Below, in pieces: positions 40,126 through 51,511 of a stretch of DNA of 64,000 bases (within the stretch, counting starts at the first letter, position 1; each line of letters starts with the position of its first letter). The position numbers and the translations under genes were made by a program. Under the pieces are notes generated by a model. It saw nothing but the letters and a program-made list of their open reading frames with translations. It did not search any database and had not been told where the DNA came from. Source of the DNA: Rana temporaria. Its lineage: Eukaryota; Chordata; Amphibia; Anura; Ranidae. The stretch lies in contig NC_053497.1 of the NCBI RefSeq assembly GCF_905171775.1, positions 35,918,264 to 35,982,263 on the forward strand, read 5' to 3'.

Positions 40126-40620
40126 GTTTGACACCCCCTGCCCAATATGATAAAAAAAAAAAAGTAAAGCGGAGGTCCGCCCAAAAAAATAATAATTAAA
40201 AACCGTCAGCTACACATACTGCAGCTGCTGGCTTTTAATAATCGGACACTTATCTGTCCTGAAGTCAGCGATGTCGGCACCGCAGCTGGTGTTTCAGCTG
40301 CCGCCGCCATTGCGGGTAAGGGTACCTGGCAGTGTAGCCTTTCGGCTTCATGCTGGGAATCCTACTGCACATGCATGAGGCTCGCTCCTTTCTCCTACTT
40401 GCCTTGCAACAGGGGGAGGGAGGAGGAGGGAGCCCCAGCCGTGATGTCAAAAATCCGCGACTGAGGCTCCCGGGAGGGGGAAGAATACCTGACAAGAATC
40501 CTGCCCCCCCCCCCGAAAGGTGCCAACTGTGTTGCTTTTTTGAGGCCACCCTCCCCCACATATACGCACGTGCGAATGCATGTGGTCGCCTAGACATGAA
40601 ACGCTGATTGCGATACACAT
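40126..40620. other. Transposon-like noncoding fragment
   Basis: TAAAGCGGAGGTCCGCCC near 40165 resembles the ends of the piggyBac-like MITE at 43137-43546. No matching right end was found. No gene is seen. Confidence 0.35.
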
Positions 40621-40799
40621 GTTACATATCGCCATGCACACGGAGTGAGGCCAATATTTCTAGCACCAGACCTACGATAATATTAAACTGACGACCTATA
40701 GGGGGATTTTAAAGTGTCACCAATGAAAGATATAGGGTACTGAAGTTTGGTGCTATTTCACTGTGCGCACGCAAATTTAAGGTTTGACATCTATTTGGT

Positions 40800-42035
40800 A
40801 TCTATTTACTTTGTGCAACTTAATGTTTTATATTTTACAAAAAAAATGGGCGCAACTTCATGTTTTATAGTTTACAAAAAATTGGGCGGCAACTACATGT
40901 TTTATATTTTACAAAAAAATTGGGCGCAGCCGCATGTTTTATATTTACAAAAAAATTGGGTGCAACCTCATGTTTTATATTTAAAAAAAATAAAATGGGT
41001 GCAACCTCACGTTTTATATTTTACAAACAATTGGGTGCAACCTCATGTTTTATATTTAAAAAAATAAAATTGGGTGCAACCTCACGTTTTATATTTTACA
41101 AAAAATTAGGTGCAACCTCACGTTTTATATTTTACAAAAAAATTGAGCGCAACCTTCCACGTTTTATATTTTACAAAGAAATTGGGCGCAACTTCATGTT
41201 TATATTTTACAAAGAAATTGGGTTGCAACCTCACGTTTTATATTTTATAAAAAAATTGGGCGCATCACGTGTTTTATAATTTACAAAAAAATTGGGTGCA
41301 ATCTCAAGTTTTATATTAAAAAAATAAAAATTGGGTGCACTTCACGTTTTATGTTTTACAAAAAAAAATGGGCGCAACTTCATGTTTTATATTTTACAAA
41401 AAAATTGGGCGCAGCCGCGTGTTTTATATTTTACAAAAAAATTGGGCGCAACGCGTGTTTTATATTTTACAAAATAAATTGGGTGCAACCTCATGTTTTA
41501 TATTTTACAAAAAATTGGGCGCCGCCGCGTGTTTTATATTTTACAAAAAAATTGGGTGCCACCTCATGTTTTATAAAAAAAATTGGGCGCAGCCACTTGT
41601 TTTATATTTTACAAAAAAATTGGGCGCAGCCGCGTGTTTTATTACTTTACAAAAAATTGGGTGCAAACCTAATGTTTTATATTGTACAAAAAATTGGGCA
41701 CAGCCGTCTTTGTGTTTTATATTTTAAAAAAAAATTGGGTGCAACCTCATGTTTTATATTTAAAAAAAAATAAAATTGGGTGTAACCTGTCGTTTATATT
41801 TTACAAAAACAATTAGGCGCAACCTCATGTTTTATATTTTACAAAAAAAAATTGGGCACAACCTCATGTTTTATATTTTACAAAAAAAATGGGTGCAACC
41901 TCACGTTTTATATTTTGCAAAAAAAATTGGCGCAACCTCATGTTTTATATTTAGAAAAAAAAAAAATTGGGCGCAACTTCATGTTTTATATTTTACAAAG
42001 AAATTGGGCGCACCTCATGTTTTATATTTAGAATT
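40800..42035 (+). repeat. AT-rich minisatellite of about 37-41 bp
   Basis: About 30 units of GCAACCTCATGTTTTATATT plus TTACAAAAAAATTGGGC. Variable A runs change the period. The phenylalanine/lysine-rich open frames are artefacts. Confidence 0.95.
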
Positions 42036-43094
42036 TTTTTTTATTTAATTGCGTTTTTGTGTGCCCTAAAACTAACCTTAGTGTATTTTTTTTACTAAAA
42101 TGTTGCGTTTCCTGACCTTTGCCGTAATATAGTGATTTAAAAAAAATTGGAACCACTATTTTATTCTCTTCTGTCTGTTTTTCAGAAAATATAATTTTTT
42201 TTGGGGGGGGGGGTGTTACGTAATCTTCAGGCGTAAATAAATAAATGTAAGCATGTGTGAAAAAAATAATGTCTCTGGCAGTGAAAGGGTTAATGGCCAC
42301 AAGCAGCACATAAGCCTCCCTAGGCAGCTGCTGTTTCAGAGCTGAGAGCGCCCACACAGCTAGACCTAGCTGTCCAAGGAAAACAGCTTTCAATCCCCAT
42401 AACGATTGGTGGTTCCCGATTATGAGACCACTGTAGCAGCCAATCACGTCATCAACGATCCTTCACACCCCCCGAACATTTTAAAGTGACACCAGGGCAG
42501 GTGGGAAGGGGTTAAAGAAGGGTAGAGACAAAGAAAGGTTGCGGTATACGACCAGTTGGATCGCGCAGTAATACCATTGCAGGTATTGCCTTGGCAGTGA
42601 GTATAGTAGTATTATTTCTCTTGATGTTGCTGAAGATTTGTTACTGTTTTGTATCTATTTGGGTAATTGTGCTCTCTCTTTTTCGCAGTCTTGACAAGGG
42701 ACCATGAAGGGCATTGCTTATCATGGGCTTGCTGGACACATCCATCTCCAGATCGATCGTCCGTCTACATGGCCACCAACCTGAAGAGGCACTCCTCAGA
42801 TGGAAGAGAAATGAAAAAAGAATTATCACTATAATTGTTAAATCCTTGTGGGATCCCCCAGGGGGCCCCCCGTTCTGGTCTGTGCTGTTGTTGCTGAGCT
42901 AGCATGGTCGACAGCCTAACCCCCCGACCCCTCCCCCCCTCGTCTGTCTGACCATGCTGCGAGCAAGAAGAATAATGTATGACTGACAGGCACACAGAGG
43001 AGACGGGAAGGGGGGGGGGGGGCGACAGCTCACAGAGCTGGGGGGGAACAGGACAGCACATGTAGAAAGAAGGGATAGTATACATGGAGGAGAG
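42036..43094. other. Noncoding interval
   Basis: No gene recognised. It contains another CTGGCAGTGAAAGGGTTAA motif (about 42276) and a pyrimidine tract with GCAG near 42688 before a segment ending AGAAATG. That segment could be an exon, but nothing supports it. Confidence 0.4.
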
Positions 43095-43102
43095 GAGAGT
43101 AC

Positions 43103-43927
43103 TAGGGCTGGGAAAAAAAATCGATTTAAATCTTAAAGCGGGGGTTCACCCTAAAAAATAATTTTTTTAGGCGTTCCTATGCAGAGGGGAACATGATTGA
43201 CGGCGGCTATGGCGCGTCACGCTTCCCGAAAATAGCCGAAATAGGACTCGGCTCTTCACGGCGCCTGCGCAGTCAGCTCCCTAGTCTGTGCGCAGGCGGC
43301 GTTTGAATAGCGCCGTGAAGAGCGACTTCTATTTCGGCTATTTTCGGGAAGCGTGACGCGCCATAGCCGGCCGTCATTCATGTTCCCCTCTGCATAGAAA
43401 CGCCTACTCCCCGCGGGGAGTCTGAAACAAACGAATGGATTAAACTGCGAGTATGGCGCAAAAAAAATAAATAAAGGCATACTGTAGCTCACGCTAGTAT
43501 GCTTGATGGCATGGTAGAAAATTGTTTTTTAGGGTGAACCTCCGCTTTAAATCAAGTTGCGAGGGCAAATCGATAAAAATTTTGACCAAATCGTTTTTTT
43601 TTTGTTTTTTTTTTCATAGGTCGGCGCTCCGCGGACTAGGCCGAAACCACGGCCTCGCCTAAAAATCCTGCCTGCAGCTGCCTGGGAAAAGGTAGGACGC
43701 TGCTTGCTGCCTTTGTCCAGGATCGCTGCGAGCTGCGGGCAGGGTTTTTTAGGCGAGGCTTCGGCCTAGTCCGTGGCCTTTTCCCAGTATCGCGGCGGAC
43801 TAGGCCTAAAAAACGTAGGACTGGCGCGGTGTCCATGGGGAAAAAAAAACCTTGATTCGTATCGTGAATCGATTTTTTTTTTTTTTAAATCGCAGATTTA
43901 TTTTTTTCCTTAAATCGCCCAGCCCTA
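43103..43927. mobile_element. hAT-type element with a nested MITE
   Basis: TAGGGCTGGG at 43103 and CCCAGCCCTA ending at 43927 are inverted, continuing into GATTTAAAT-type subtermini. The 8-bp flanks GAGAGTAC (43095-43102) and GAGAGCAC (43928-43935) are a target duplication with one change. The interior has an inverted pair (CCTCGCCTAAAAATCCTGCC near 43652 and GGCAGGGTTTTTTAGGCGAGG near 43738). No transposase is present. Confidence 0.85.
43137..43546. mobile_element. piggyBac-like MITE, 410 bp
   Basis: AGCGGGGGTTCACCCTAAAA and TTTTAGGGTGAACCTCCGCT are inverted ends, flanked by TTAA on both sides (43133-43136 and 43547-43550), the piggyBac target. The centre is palindromic (CTTCCCGAAAATAGCCGAAA and its inverse). 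It is nested in the hAT element. Confidence 0.85.
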
Positions 43928-43935
43928 GAGAGCAC

Positions 43936-45089
43936 ACAAACACATGGCTAAAGGGGTGGTGTTGGATCAGAAGAAAGGAGGGCCAAGGGCCGCACTCACA
44001 GTGGCGAAGAGGCGGTGACCGACCACACACAGAAAGAATAGAGGAGGCAGTGACAAACAGCGCTCATAGAGGAGAGGGGGATATCATCTGCAGCACTTCC
44101 ATCTAATCTGCAGCCCTGTGCTTCTTCTGCTCTACCCCTAGGAAGGACTACTATCCCAGAACCCCCCCATCCCCGCCTGCTATTCCTGGGAATTAAACTA
44201 CAAGTACACCTCTGCAGAAGAAGTAGAAACGATGTTGGTGCAGCCTGCTGCTGATAGTGTATGGGCTCAGGGGGTACAATATACAGGATCCAGTTTAGTG
44301 CATAGGAACTTTGTGCAGGGAGGTTAGTGCTGTGCTGTGACTCCAACCCATAAATTGGGCTTCAGCCTAGGGTGGAGCTACAAACAGCAGAAACAGAAAA
44401 AAAAAAACCTGTCCTTTTACAGCAGAATGCAGCCACGGGCAAGAATAGGAGCAAGTTCTCCATGAATTTGGTCCCCTGAAGGACACCACAAGGATGTAAA
44501 CTATGTTGATCGTTCTTTAAAAGAAAGGCAAAGCAGAGGATATGTTTCGCTTGGGTATGTGGATGTTAAAAGAAAACAATGCTAAATATGTGCCACAGAC
44601 AACTACATTGTATAGAAGCTTTATAATTTTAGCCACAGTAAATAGCTTAGTCTACAGTGTTTTCTTTGATGAAAATGGCAACTCTGTACTAATCAGTATG
44701 TAGTGGAAATAGACGAGAACAGTAAGGACTGTATGTAGTCAGCCAGAAAGTCTATGGATTCTTAGAGCCACTAGATGGCAGCACCGTCATTTTATTTTAC
44801 TTTGGTCTTGGTGGGATTGTTCTAAAACATGTTTTTTCCCAGTAAATGTGACACAGAAGTCTGTACTGTTATTTTTATGATAGCCGCTATCAGGACGATT
44901 TAAACGCCTGAATAATACTGCCTGTCTTCAAGAGAACTTCCAGAAGGATTCGGATGACTTGTCCAAGTCACGTAACGTGCTACAGTCCTGCACATCTGCG
45001 TGTTGGTCATGTTAAAAAAAATGAGAAGGGCTCAGGAAAACATCTATTATTTGTGACCTACCTTCTGGGTTTTAAAAGGGTAAGGCAAG
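43936..45089. other. Noncoding interval
   Basis: Ordinary-complexity sequence with no gene that I recognise. A CTCF-like site is listed separately. Confidence 0.5.
44768..44781 (+). promoter_or_regulatory. CTCF-like motif
   Basis: CCACTAGATGGCAG fits the vertebrate CTCF core pattern at every position. Occupancy is unknown, and the motif may belong to a repeat. Confidence 0.35.
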
Positions 45090-45317
45090 CCATACCTTAA
45101 CACTTAAAGAGGTTGTAAAGGTACAATTTTTTTCCCTAAATAGCTTCCTTTACCTTAGTGCAGTCCTCCTTCACTTACCTCATCCTTCCATTTTGCTTTT
45201 ATACATGTCCTTATTTCTTCTGAGAAATCCTCACTTCCTGTTCTGTCTGTAACTCCACACAGTAATGCGAGGCTTTCTCCCTGGTGTGGAGTGTTGTGCT
45301 CGCCCCCTTCCTTGGAC
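45090..45317 (+). repeat. Start of a dispersed repeat, cut by the gap
   Basis: TTAAAGAGGTTGTAAAGG begins a sequence I recall as common in ranid genomes, with TTAA at its edge. It runs to the last base before the N run, so contig 1 ends inside a repeat. Confidence 0.4.
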
Positions 45318-45517
45318 NNNNNNNNNNNNNNNNNNNNNNNNNNNNNNNNNNNNNNNNNNNNNNNNNNNNNNNNNNNNNNNNNNNNNNNNNNNNNNNNNNN
45401 NNNNNNNNNNNNNNNNNNNNNNNNNNNNNNNNNNNNNNNNNNNNNNNNNNNNNNNNNNNNNNNNNNNNNNNNNNNNNNNNNNNNNNNNNNNNNNNNNNNN
45501 NNNNNNNNNNNNNNNNN
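45318..45517. other. Assembly gap of exactly 200 N
   Basis: A round 200-base N run joins two contigs. The true distance and adjacency are unknown. Confidence 1.
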
Positions 45518-46953
45518 GGGCGAGAAAGCGACAACCGTCCCATACCATATAGAGGGGGGACAACCGTCCCATACCGTATATAGAGGGCGAGAGAGCAACA
45601 TCCGTCCCATACCGTATATAGAGGGCGAGAGAGCGACAACTGTCCCATACCGTATATAGAGGGCGAGAGAGCGACAACCGTCCCATACCGTATATAGAGG
45701 GCGAGAGAGCGACAACCGTCCCATACCGTATATAGAGGGCGAGAGAGCGACAACCGCCCATACCGTATATAGAGGGCGAGAGAGCGACAACCGTCCCATA
45801 CCGTATATAGAGGGCGAGAGAGCGACAACCGTCCCATACCGTATATAGGGGGCGAGAGAGCGACAACCGCCCCATACCGTATATAGAGGGCAAGAGAGCG
45901 ACAACCATCCCATACCGTATATAGAGGGCGAGAGAGCGACAACCGTCCCATACCATATATAGGGGGCGACAACCGTCCCATACCGTATATAGAGGGCGAG
46001 AGAGCGACATCCGTCCCATACCGTATATAGAGGGCGAGAGAGAGCGACAACTGTCCCATACCATATATAGAGGGCGAGAGAGCGACAACCGTCCCATACC
46101 GTATATAGAGGGCGAGAGAGCGACAACCGTCCCATACCGTATATAGAGAGCGAGAGAGCGACAACTGTCCCATACCATATATAGAGGGCGAGAGAGCGAC
46201 AACCGTCACATACCGTATATAGAGGGCGAGAGAGCGACAACCGTCCCATACCATATATAGAGGGCGAGAGAGCGACAACCGTCCCATACCGTATATAGAG
46301 GGCGAGAGAGCGACAACCGTCCCATACCATATATAGAGAGCGAGAGAGCGACAACCGTCCCATACCATATATAGAGGGCGAGAGAGCGACAACCGTCCCA
46401 TACCGTATATAGAGGGCGAGAGAGCGACAACCGTCCCATACCGTATATAGAGGGCGAGAGAGCGACAACTGCCCCATACCATATAGAGAGCGACAACCAT
46501 CCCATACCGTATATAGAAGGCGAGAGAGCAACAACCGTCCCATACCGTATATAGAGGGGCGAGAGAGCGACAACCGTCCCATACCGTATATAGAGAGCGA
46601 CAACCATCCCATACCGTATATAGAAGGCGAGAGAGCAACAACCGTCCCATACCGTATATAGGGGGCGAGAGAGCGACAACCATCCCATACCGTATATAGA
46701 GGGCGAGAGAGCGACAACCGTCCCATACCGTATATAGAGGGCGAGAGAGCGACAACCATCCCATACCGTATATAAAGGGCGAGAGAGCGACAACCGCCCC
46801 ATACCGTATATAGAGGGCGAGAGAGCGACAACCGTCCCATACCGTATATACAGGGCGAGAGAGCGACAACCGCCCCATACTGTATATAGAGGGCGAGAGA
46901 GCGACAACCGTCCCATACCGTATATAGAGGGCGAGAGAGGGACAACTGCCCCA
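45518..46953. repeat. 38-bp satellite array, contig 2 copy
   Basis: About 37 units, truncated by the gap, against about nine in contig 1. A block matching the start of the contig 1 array (AGAAGGCGAGAGAGCAACAA) occurs twice, near 46515 and 46620. Confidence 0.95.
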
Positions 46954-47476
46954 TACTTTGCTACACTTTCCATTTGGAATAAATGAAGAATATAGTTTGG
47001 TGGTGAAAGGGTTAAATCTCATTGACAATAACATGTTCTTCCCGGAGCCGTACCCCTATTAGATCCGTATTCTGATCCTACAGCCTGAATTCACAAAGTT
47101 CACACACAAGGACGCGGCTCCTCTAACCCCCTCACCCCCCCCCGAGCCTCTTCCTGAGATTTGCTGTTTACAAGTTAAAATATTTTTATCTTGCTCGAAA
47201 ATTTACTTAGAACCCCCAAACATTATACATTATTTTCTTACACCCTAGAGAATAAAATGGCGGTGGTTGAAATACTTTCTGTCACGCCGTATTTGCGCCC
47301 ATTGATGACACTCGTCTCCCAGGAGGCATTGCAAACAGGAAATGATGTGATAATAAAGAGGATTTTCTTTATTTATAAAGTAACATACGGGGAGAAATGG
47401 GGGATTGTCAGTGAAAGGGTTAAAAACGAAAAGGAATAACAATTATGATTTAGTAGTGAAAGAGTTAAAAAAACTT

Positions 47477-48179
47477 GGGGCCAGATTCTCATACATTTAC
47501 GTTGCTCCTGGGTAGCGTTACGTATGTGATTTACGTTACACCCGCCGCAGGTTTACAGCCTGATTCTCAGAACACTTACCTGCAAACTTGCGGCGGTGTA
47601 TCGTTAAATGGGCACCATTTAAATTAGGGGGCACCATTTAAATTAGGCGCGCTCCCGCGCCGAGCGTACTGCGCATGCTTCGTCGGGTAAATTACCCGAC
47701 GTGCATTGCGCTAAATGACGTCGCCCTGACGTCATTTGCTTAGACGTTTACGTAAATGGCGTCCAGCGCCATTCACGGACGTCTTACGCAAACGACGTAA
47801 TTTTCTTTAAATTTGACGCGGGAACGACGGCCATACTTAACATTGGTTGCCCCTCCTAATAGCAGGGGCAACCTTACGCGTCGCGTACGCTACGGAAACG
47901 ACGTAAATTCTCAGCGGCGACCGCGCGTATGTTCGGGAATCTCGCGTAATTACCTCATTTGCATAGACGACGGGGAAAACGACGATGCGACACCTAGCGG
48001 CGGGAAAAAAAATTGCTTTTAAGAACTGACAGCGTAAGAGCCTTACGCCTGTCAGATCTAATGGGTATCTATGCGTAACTGATTCTGAGAATCAGTCGCA
48101 TAGATACCCGGGGCCAGATGAGGAGTTACGACGGCGCAAATGGTGTTGCGCCATCGTAACGCCTTTGAGAATCTGGGCC
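47477..48179. mobile_element. Palindromic MITE, allelic copy
   Basis: Matches 5853-6554 with a couple of single-base differences. Confidence 0.75.
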
Positions 48180-48423
48180 AAAGTTTGGCGCTGAAAGGGT
48201 TAAAAAAGATGAAAGGCTTAAAATAAAATAAAAATTATTGGTTTGGCAGTGAAAGGGTTAAAAACGGGGAGGTGGAGGGTTATAAAAAATAATAATAATA
48301 ATTTGGCTTTGGTACTGAAAAGGTTAAAAAAAATTAAAGGATTAAAAAATAAATCTTGGTTTGGCAAAGAAAGGGTTCATATATGAAAGGGAAAACATTC
48401 CACCTGGACATTAAAGGGTTAAA

Positions 48424-48454
<31 letters not shown>

Positions 48455-48800
48455 TGTGTGTGTGATATGATTTGGCAGTGAAAGGGTTAAAAATGGGGAG
48501 GGGGAGGGGTTTATCAAAAACATTTGGTTTTGGCAATGAAAGGGTTAAAAAAAATGAAAGGATTAAAATAAATCTTGGTTTGGCAAAGAAAGGGTTCATA
48601 TATGAAAGGGAAAACATTCCACCTGGCAGTGAAAGGGTAAAAAAAAAACGAGGAGGGTTAAAAAATTTGGTTTGGCGCTGAAAGTGTTAAAAACGAAAAG
48701 AAAGACATTGTGATTTGGCGGTGAAAGGGTTACAAATGTAGAAATAATTGGGGTGTAATAATATAATAATAATGAAGAGATCTGGGACTGAAAGGGTTAA
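48180..48800. repeat. Degenerate motif array, allelic copy
   Basis: Matches 6555-7165. The TG run (about 48424-48464) is clearly longer than in contig 1. Confidence 0.7.
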
Positions 48801-48870
48801 ATCTCATCCACGAGAACATCTTCTATGAGATCCGTATTCTGATCCTACAGCCTGAATTCACAAAGTTCAC

Positions 48871-48885
48871 AAATAAGGACGTGGC
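48871..48885 (+). other. Empty L1 insertion site
   Basis: AAATAAGGACGTGGC occurs once between the same flanks that surround the L1 in contig 1: TTCAC on the left and CCCTTTAAG on the right. It is the pre-insertion allele. Confidence 0.95.
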
Positions 48886-48995
48886 CCCTTTAAGAAAAAA
48901 CGGCAGTTATTTTCATCATGAGATAAAAAAAAAAAAAGAAGGAGGTCACATGACATTGCTGTGATGTCATATAATGTGGTGCAGACAGTGCGTCT

Positions 48996-49040
48996 GTTGC
49001 CATGGTTACCATTGATGTCATCAGCTGAGCCAATATAAGG
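48996..49040 (+). promoter_or_regulatory. X-box, CRE-like, CCAAT and TATA-like promoter, allelic copy
   Basis: X-box at 48996-49009, palindrome at 49013-49023, CCAAT at 49030-49034, TATAAGG at 49034-49040. Identical to the contig 1 copy, without the L1 upstream. Confidence 0.5.
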
Positions 49041-49206
49041 CGGTGCGGAGGGGAGGCGGCAGAAGCCGACTGATCACTGACCAGTGAAGACGTGTTTCTA
49101 ATCTCTCCTGAGATTTTTCTTGCGATTTGATTCGATTTAATTCGATTCGATTTCATTGCGATTTCTAATTCTCGTACATTTAAAGCGCGTTTCTTTATTC
49201 TTAATA

Positions 49207-49447
49207 ATGAGACAACTTAAATGTAAAAAGCTTTTTTCTCTGAAAAACACCGAAGAGAAGCCCAGCGAAGGAAGGGTGGCTGTGGAAAGAGGAGGTATCA
49301 GTGTCCAGCCTGCAGATACCCCCAAAAAGCCCTCCAAAATGAAGAGGAGCCGGGCGCTTGTACGCGGCTGTATCAGAGCCGTCGTTGGATGTTTCGGATC
49401 CGGCTGTAAAGCCAAAAGACATCACCGGGATACCGACACCGAGATTG
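49207..49447 (+). CDS. Repeat-protein gene, exon 1, allelic copy
   Basis: Same length, start codon and GTAAGT donor as 14430-14670, and the same encoded protein. The identity suggests an allele or a very recent copy. Confidence 0.7.
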
Positions 49448-49489
49448 GTAAGTACTATGGATAGTGATCGATACAAAATGTACTGTACA

Positions 49490-49942
49490 GGGAGGAGGAG
49501 GGGGAGGAGACATGTACAGGGAGGGGGAGGGGTCATGTACAGGGAGGGGGAGGAGTCATGTACAGGGAGGGGGAGGAGTCATGTACAGGGAGGGGAGGAG
49601 TCATGTACAGGGAGGGGGAGGAGTCATGTACAGGGAGGGGGAGGAGTCATGTACAGGGAGGAGGAGGGGGAGGAGACATGTACAGGGAGGGGAGGGGTCA
49701 TGTACAGGGAGGAGGAGACATGAACAGGGAGGGGGAGGAGTCATGTACAGGGAGGGGGAGGAGTCATGTACAGGGAGGAGGAGGGGGAGGAGACATGTAC
49801 AGGGAGGGGGAGGGGTCATGTACAGGGAGGAGGAGGAGACATGTACAGGGAGGAGGAGGGGTCATGTACAGGGAGGGGGAGGGGTCATGTACAGGAAGGA
49901 GGAGGAGTCATGTACAGGGAGGAGGAGGAGACACAGGGAGAG
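49490..49942 (+). repeat. Intronic G-rich minisatellite, allelic copy
   Basis: Matches 14703-15165, slightly shorter through small deletions such as GGAGGGGAGGGG near 49687. Confidence 0.9.
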
Positions 49943-50125
49943 CTGCAGATAGCAGCGTATGATGGAGCCACGTACTAACTCCGGGGCCAGGACTCATAAA
50001 ACTCCCCCCCCCCCCCATATGTACACATGTATAGGGATTTCCATGGACATTGATGGTTTTTGTCCTGTAAGAAGAAATCTGCAGATTTTTAAACCAAGAA
50101 AAGCAAACAGTAATTCTTGGCGCTG

Positions 50126-50480
50126 TATACAGAGAGCCCCTCCCCTTTATACAGAGAGCCCCCTCCCCCTCCCCTTTATACAGAGAGCCCCCCCCCCCCT
50201 TTATACAGAGACCCCCCCCCCTTTATACAGAGAGCCCCCCTCCCCTTTATACAGAGAGTCCCCCCCCCCCTTTATACAGAGAGCCCCCCTCCCCTTTATA
50301 CAGAGAGCCCCCCTCCCCTTTATACAGAGAGCCCCTCCCCTTTATACAGAGAGCCCCCCTCCCCTTTATACAGAGAGCCCCCCTCCCCTTTATACAGAGA
50401 GCCCCTCCCCTTTATACAGAGAGCCCCCCTCCCCTTTATACAGAGAGCCCCTCCCCTTTATACAGAGAGCCCCCTCCCCC
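50126..50480 (+). repeat. Intronic C-rich minisatellite, allelic copy
   Basis: Matches 15340-15668 with changed C-run lengths and about one more unit. An AATTCTTGGCGCTGTA insertion precedes it. Confidence 0.9.
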
Positions 50481-51511
50481 CACCTGTCGGCTCCTAACTG
50501 ACTTTTTTTGAACAAGCTTTGCATTCCCCTCATTACAGGCTGGGCTGATCCCCTCAGTGCCAACCAACTGCCAGAAATTGCCAACATGGACATTGTAGCC
50601 AACATAAAATAAAATGGAAATGTCTTTAGGGTGCAGGTGGTGTGATCTGCAGAGCTGCGCTCCCCAACAATTACAGTCCAGGCCTGTCCCTGATTGGTTG
50701 ATATAGAAGAGGCCAGAACTTAAATGTAATTATTGGGAACTGCAGTGCAGAAGATCACTCCGTCTGCACCCCAAAGGCATTAAATAGACCCTTCATGCCC
50801 CTCCCCCCCTGCTGAACAAATGGGGCCCCTAGTAGGTCCCTGCAGGGCTGTGCTGTAAAGCAGCTCCCACAGACAGTTTCTATTTCATCATTTGCCTGGA
50901 ATTCTGCCTGACACTCCGCCCACACTGGCCGATTTGGAATGGCCGGTAGAAGTGCTGTGATTCCAAATCATGGGAAAGGGGGGGCAAGAATTCGGATTAC
51001 ATTATTCTTAATGGCACCCCAAACATGGCAAGATCTTGTCACCATTGTCACATGACAGAATCGCATGGAAATCGATCCAAAACGTGCAGGGGACTATTTC
51101 TTCACTTTGGGGTGCGGCGGAGTAATCTGCAATACATCAGTTCCCGGTCCCCGGCCTCTTCTATATCAATCCACCGCAACAATTCGAGGGATTACAATAA
51201 AAGAGGCCGAGTGTTTAATAATCAGAAACAGAAGCCCTGCAGATTACTCCCCCGCACCCGGAAGTGACGAATCAGTTCCCTTTCTGACTCCATTCATTTT
51301 ACTGGGTCGGCATGAAGGCCAGGCAACCAACAATTTTATATGAAGGCCAACATTAGTCATCCCTGTGTCCCTGTCATGTCGGGTTTATTTATTTCCCCTG
51401 ACATTGGGATTTGGAACTTTTCTCTCTATAATTTGATGTTGTATAAAAAATATATAAAATGTAGATGAAGTGAAGTGAAGGTGCTAAATCCGATTCTTAT
51501 TTTTATTGCAG

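Noticed and set aside
40747..42048. Phenylalanine/lysine-rich frames with LYFTKKLGA-type repeats
   Set aside because: They reflect an AT-rich minisatellite with a variable period.
45155..47034. Roughly 600-codon minus-strand frames
   Set aside because: They run through the 200-N gap and the 38-bp satellite; not proteins.
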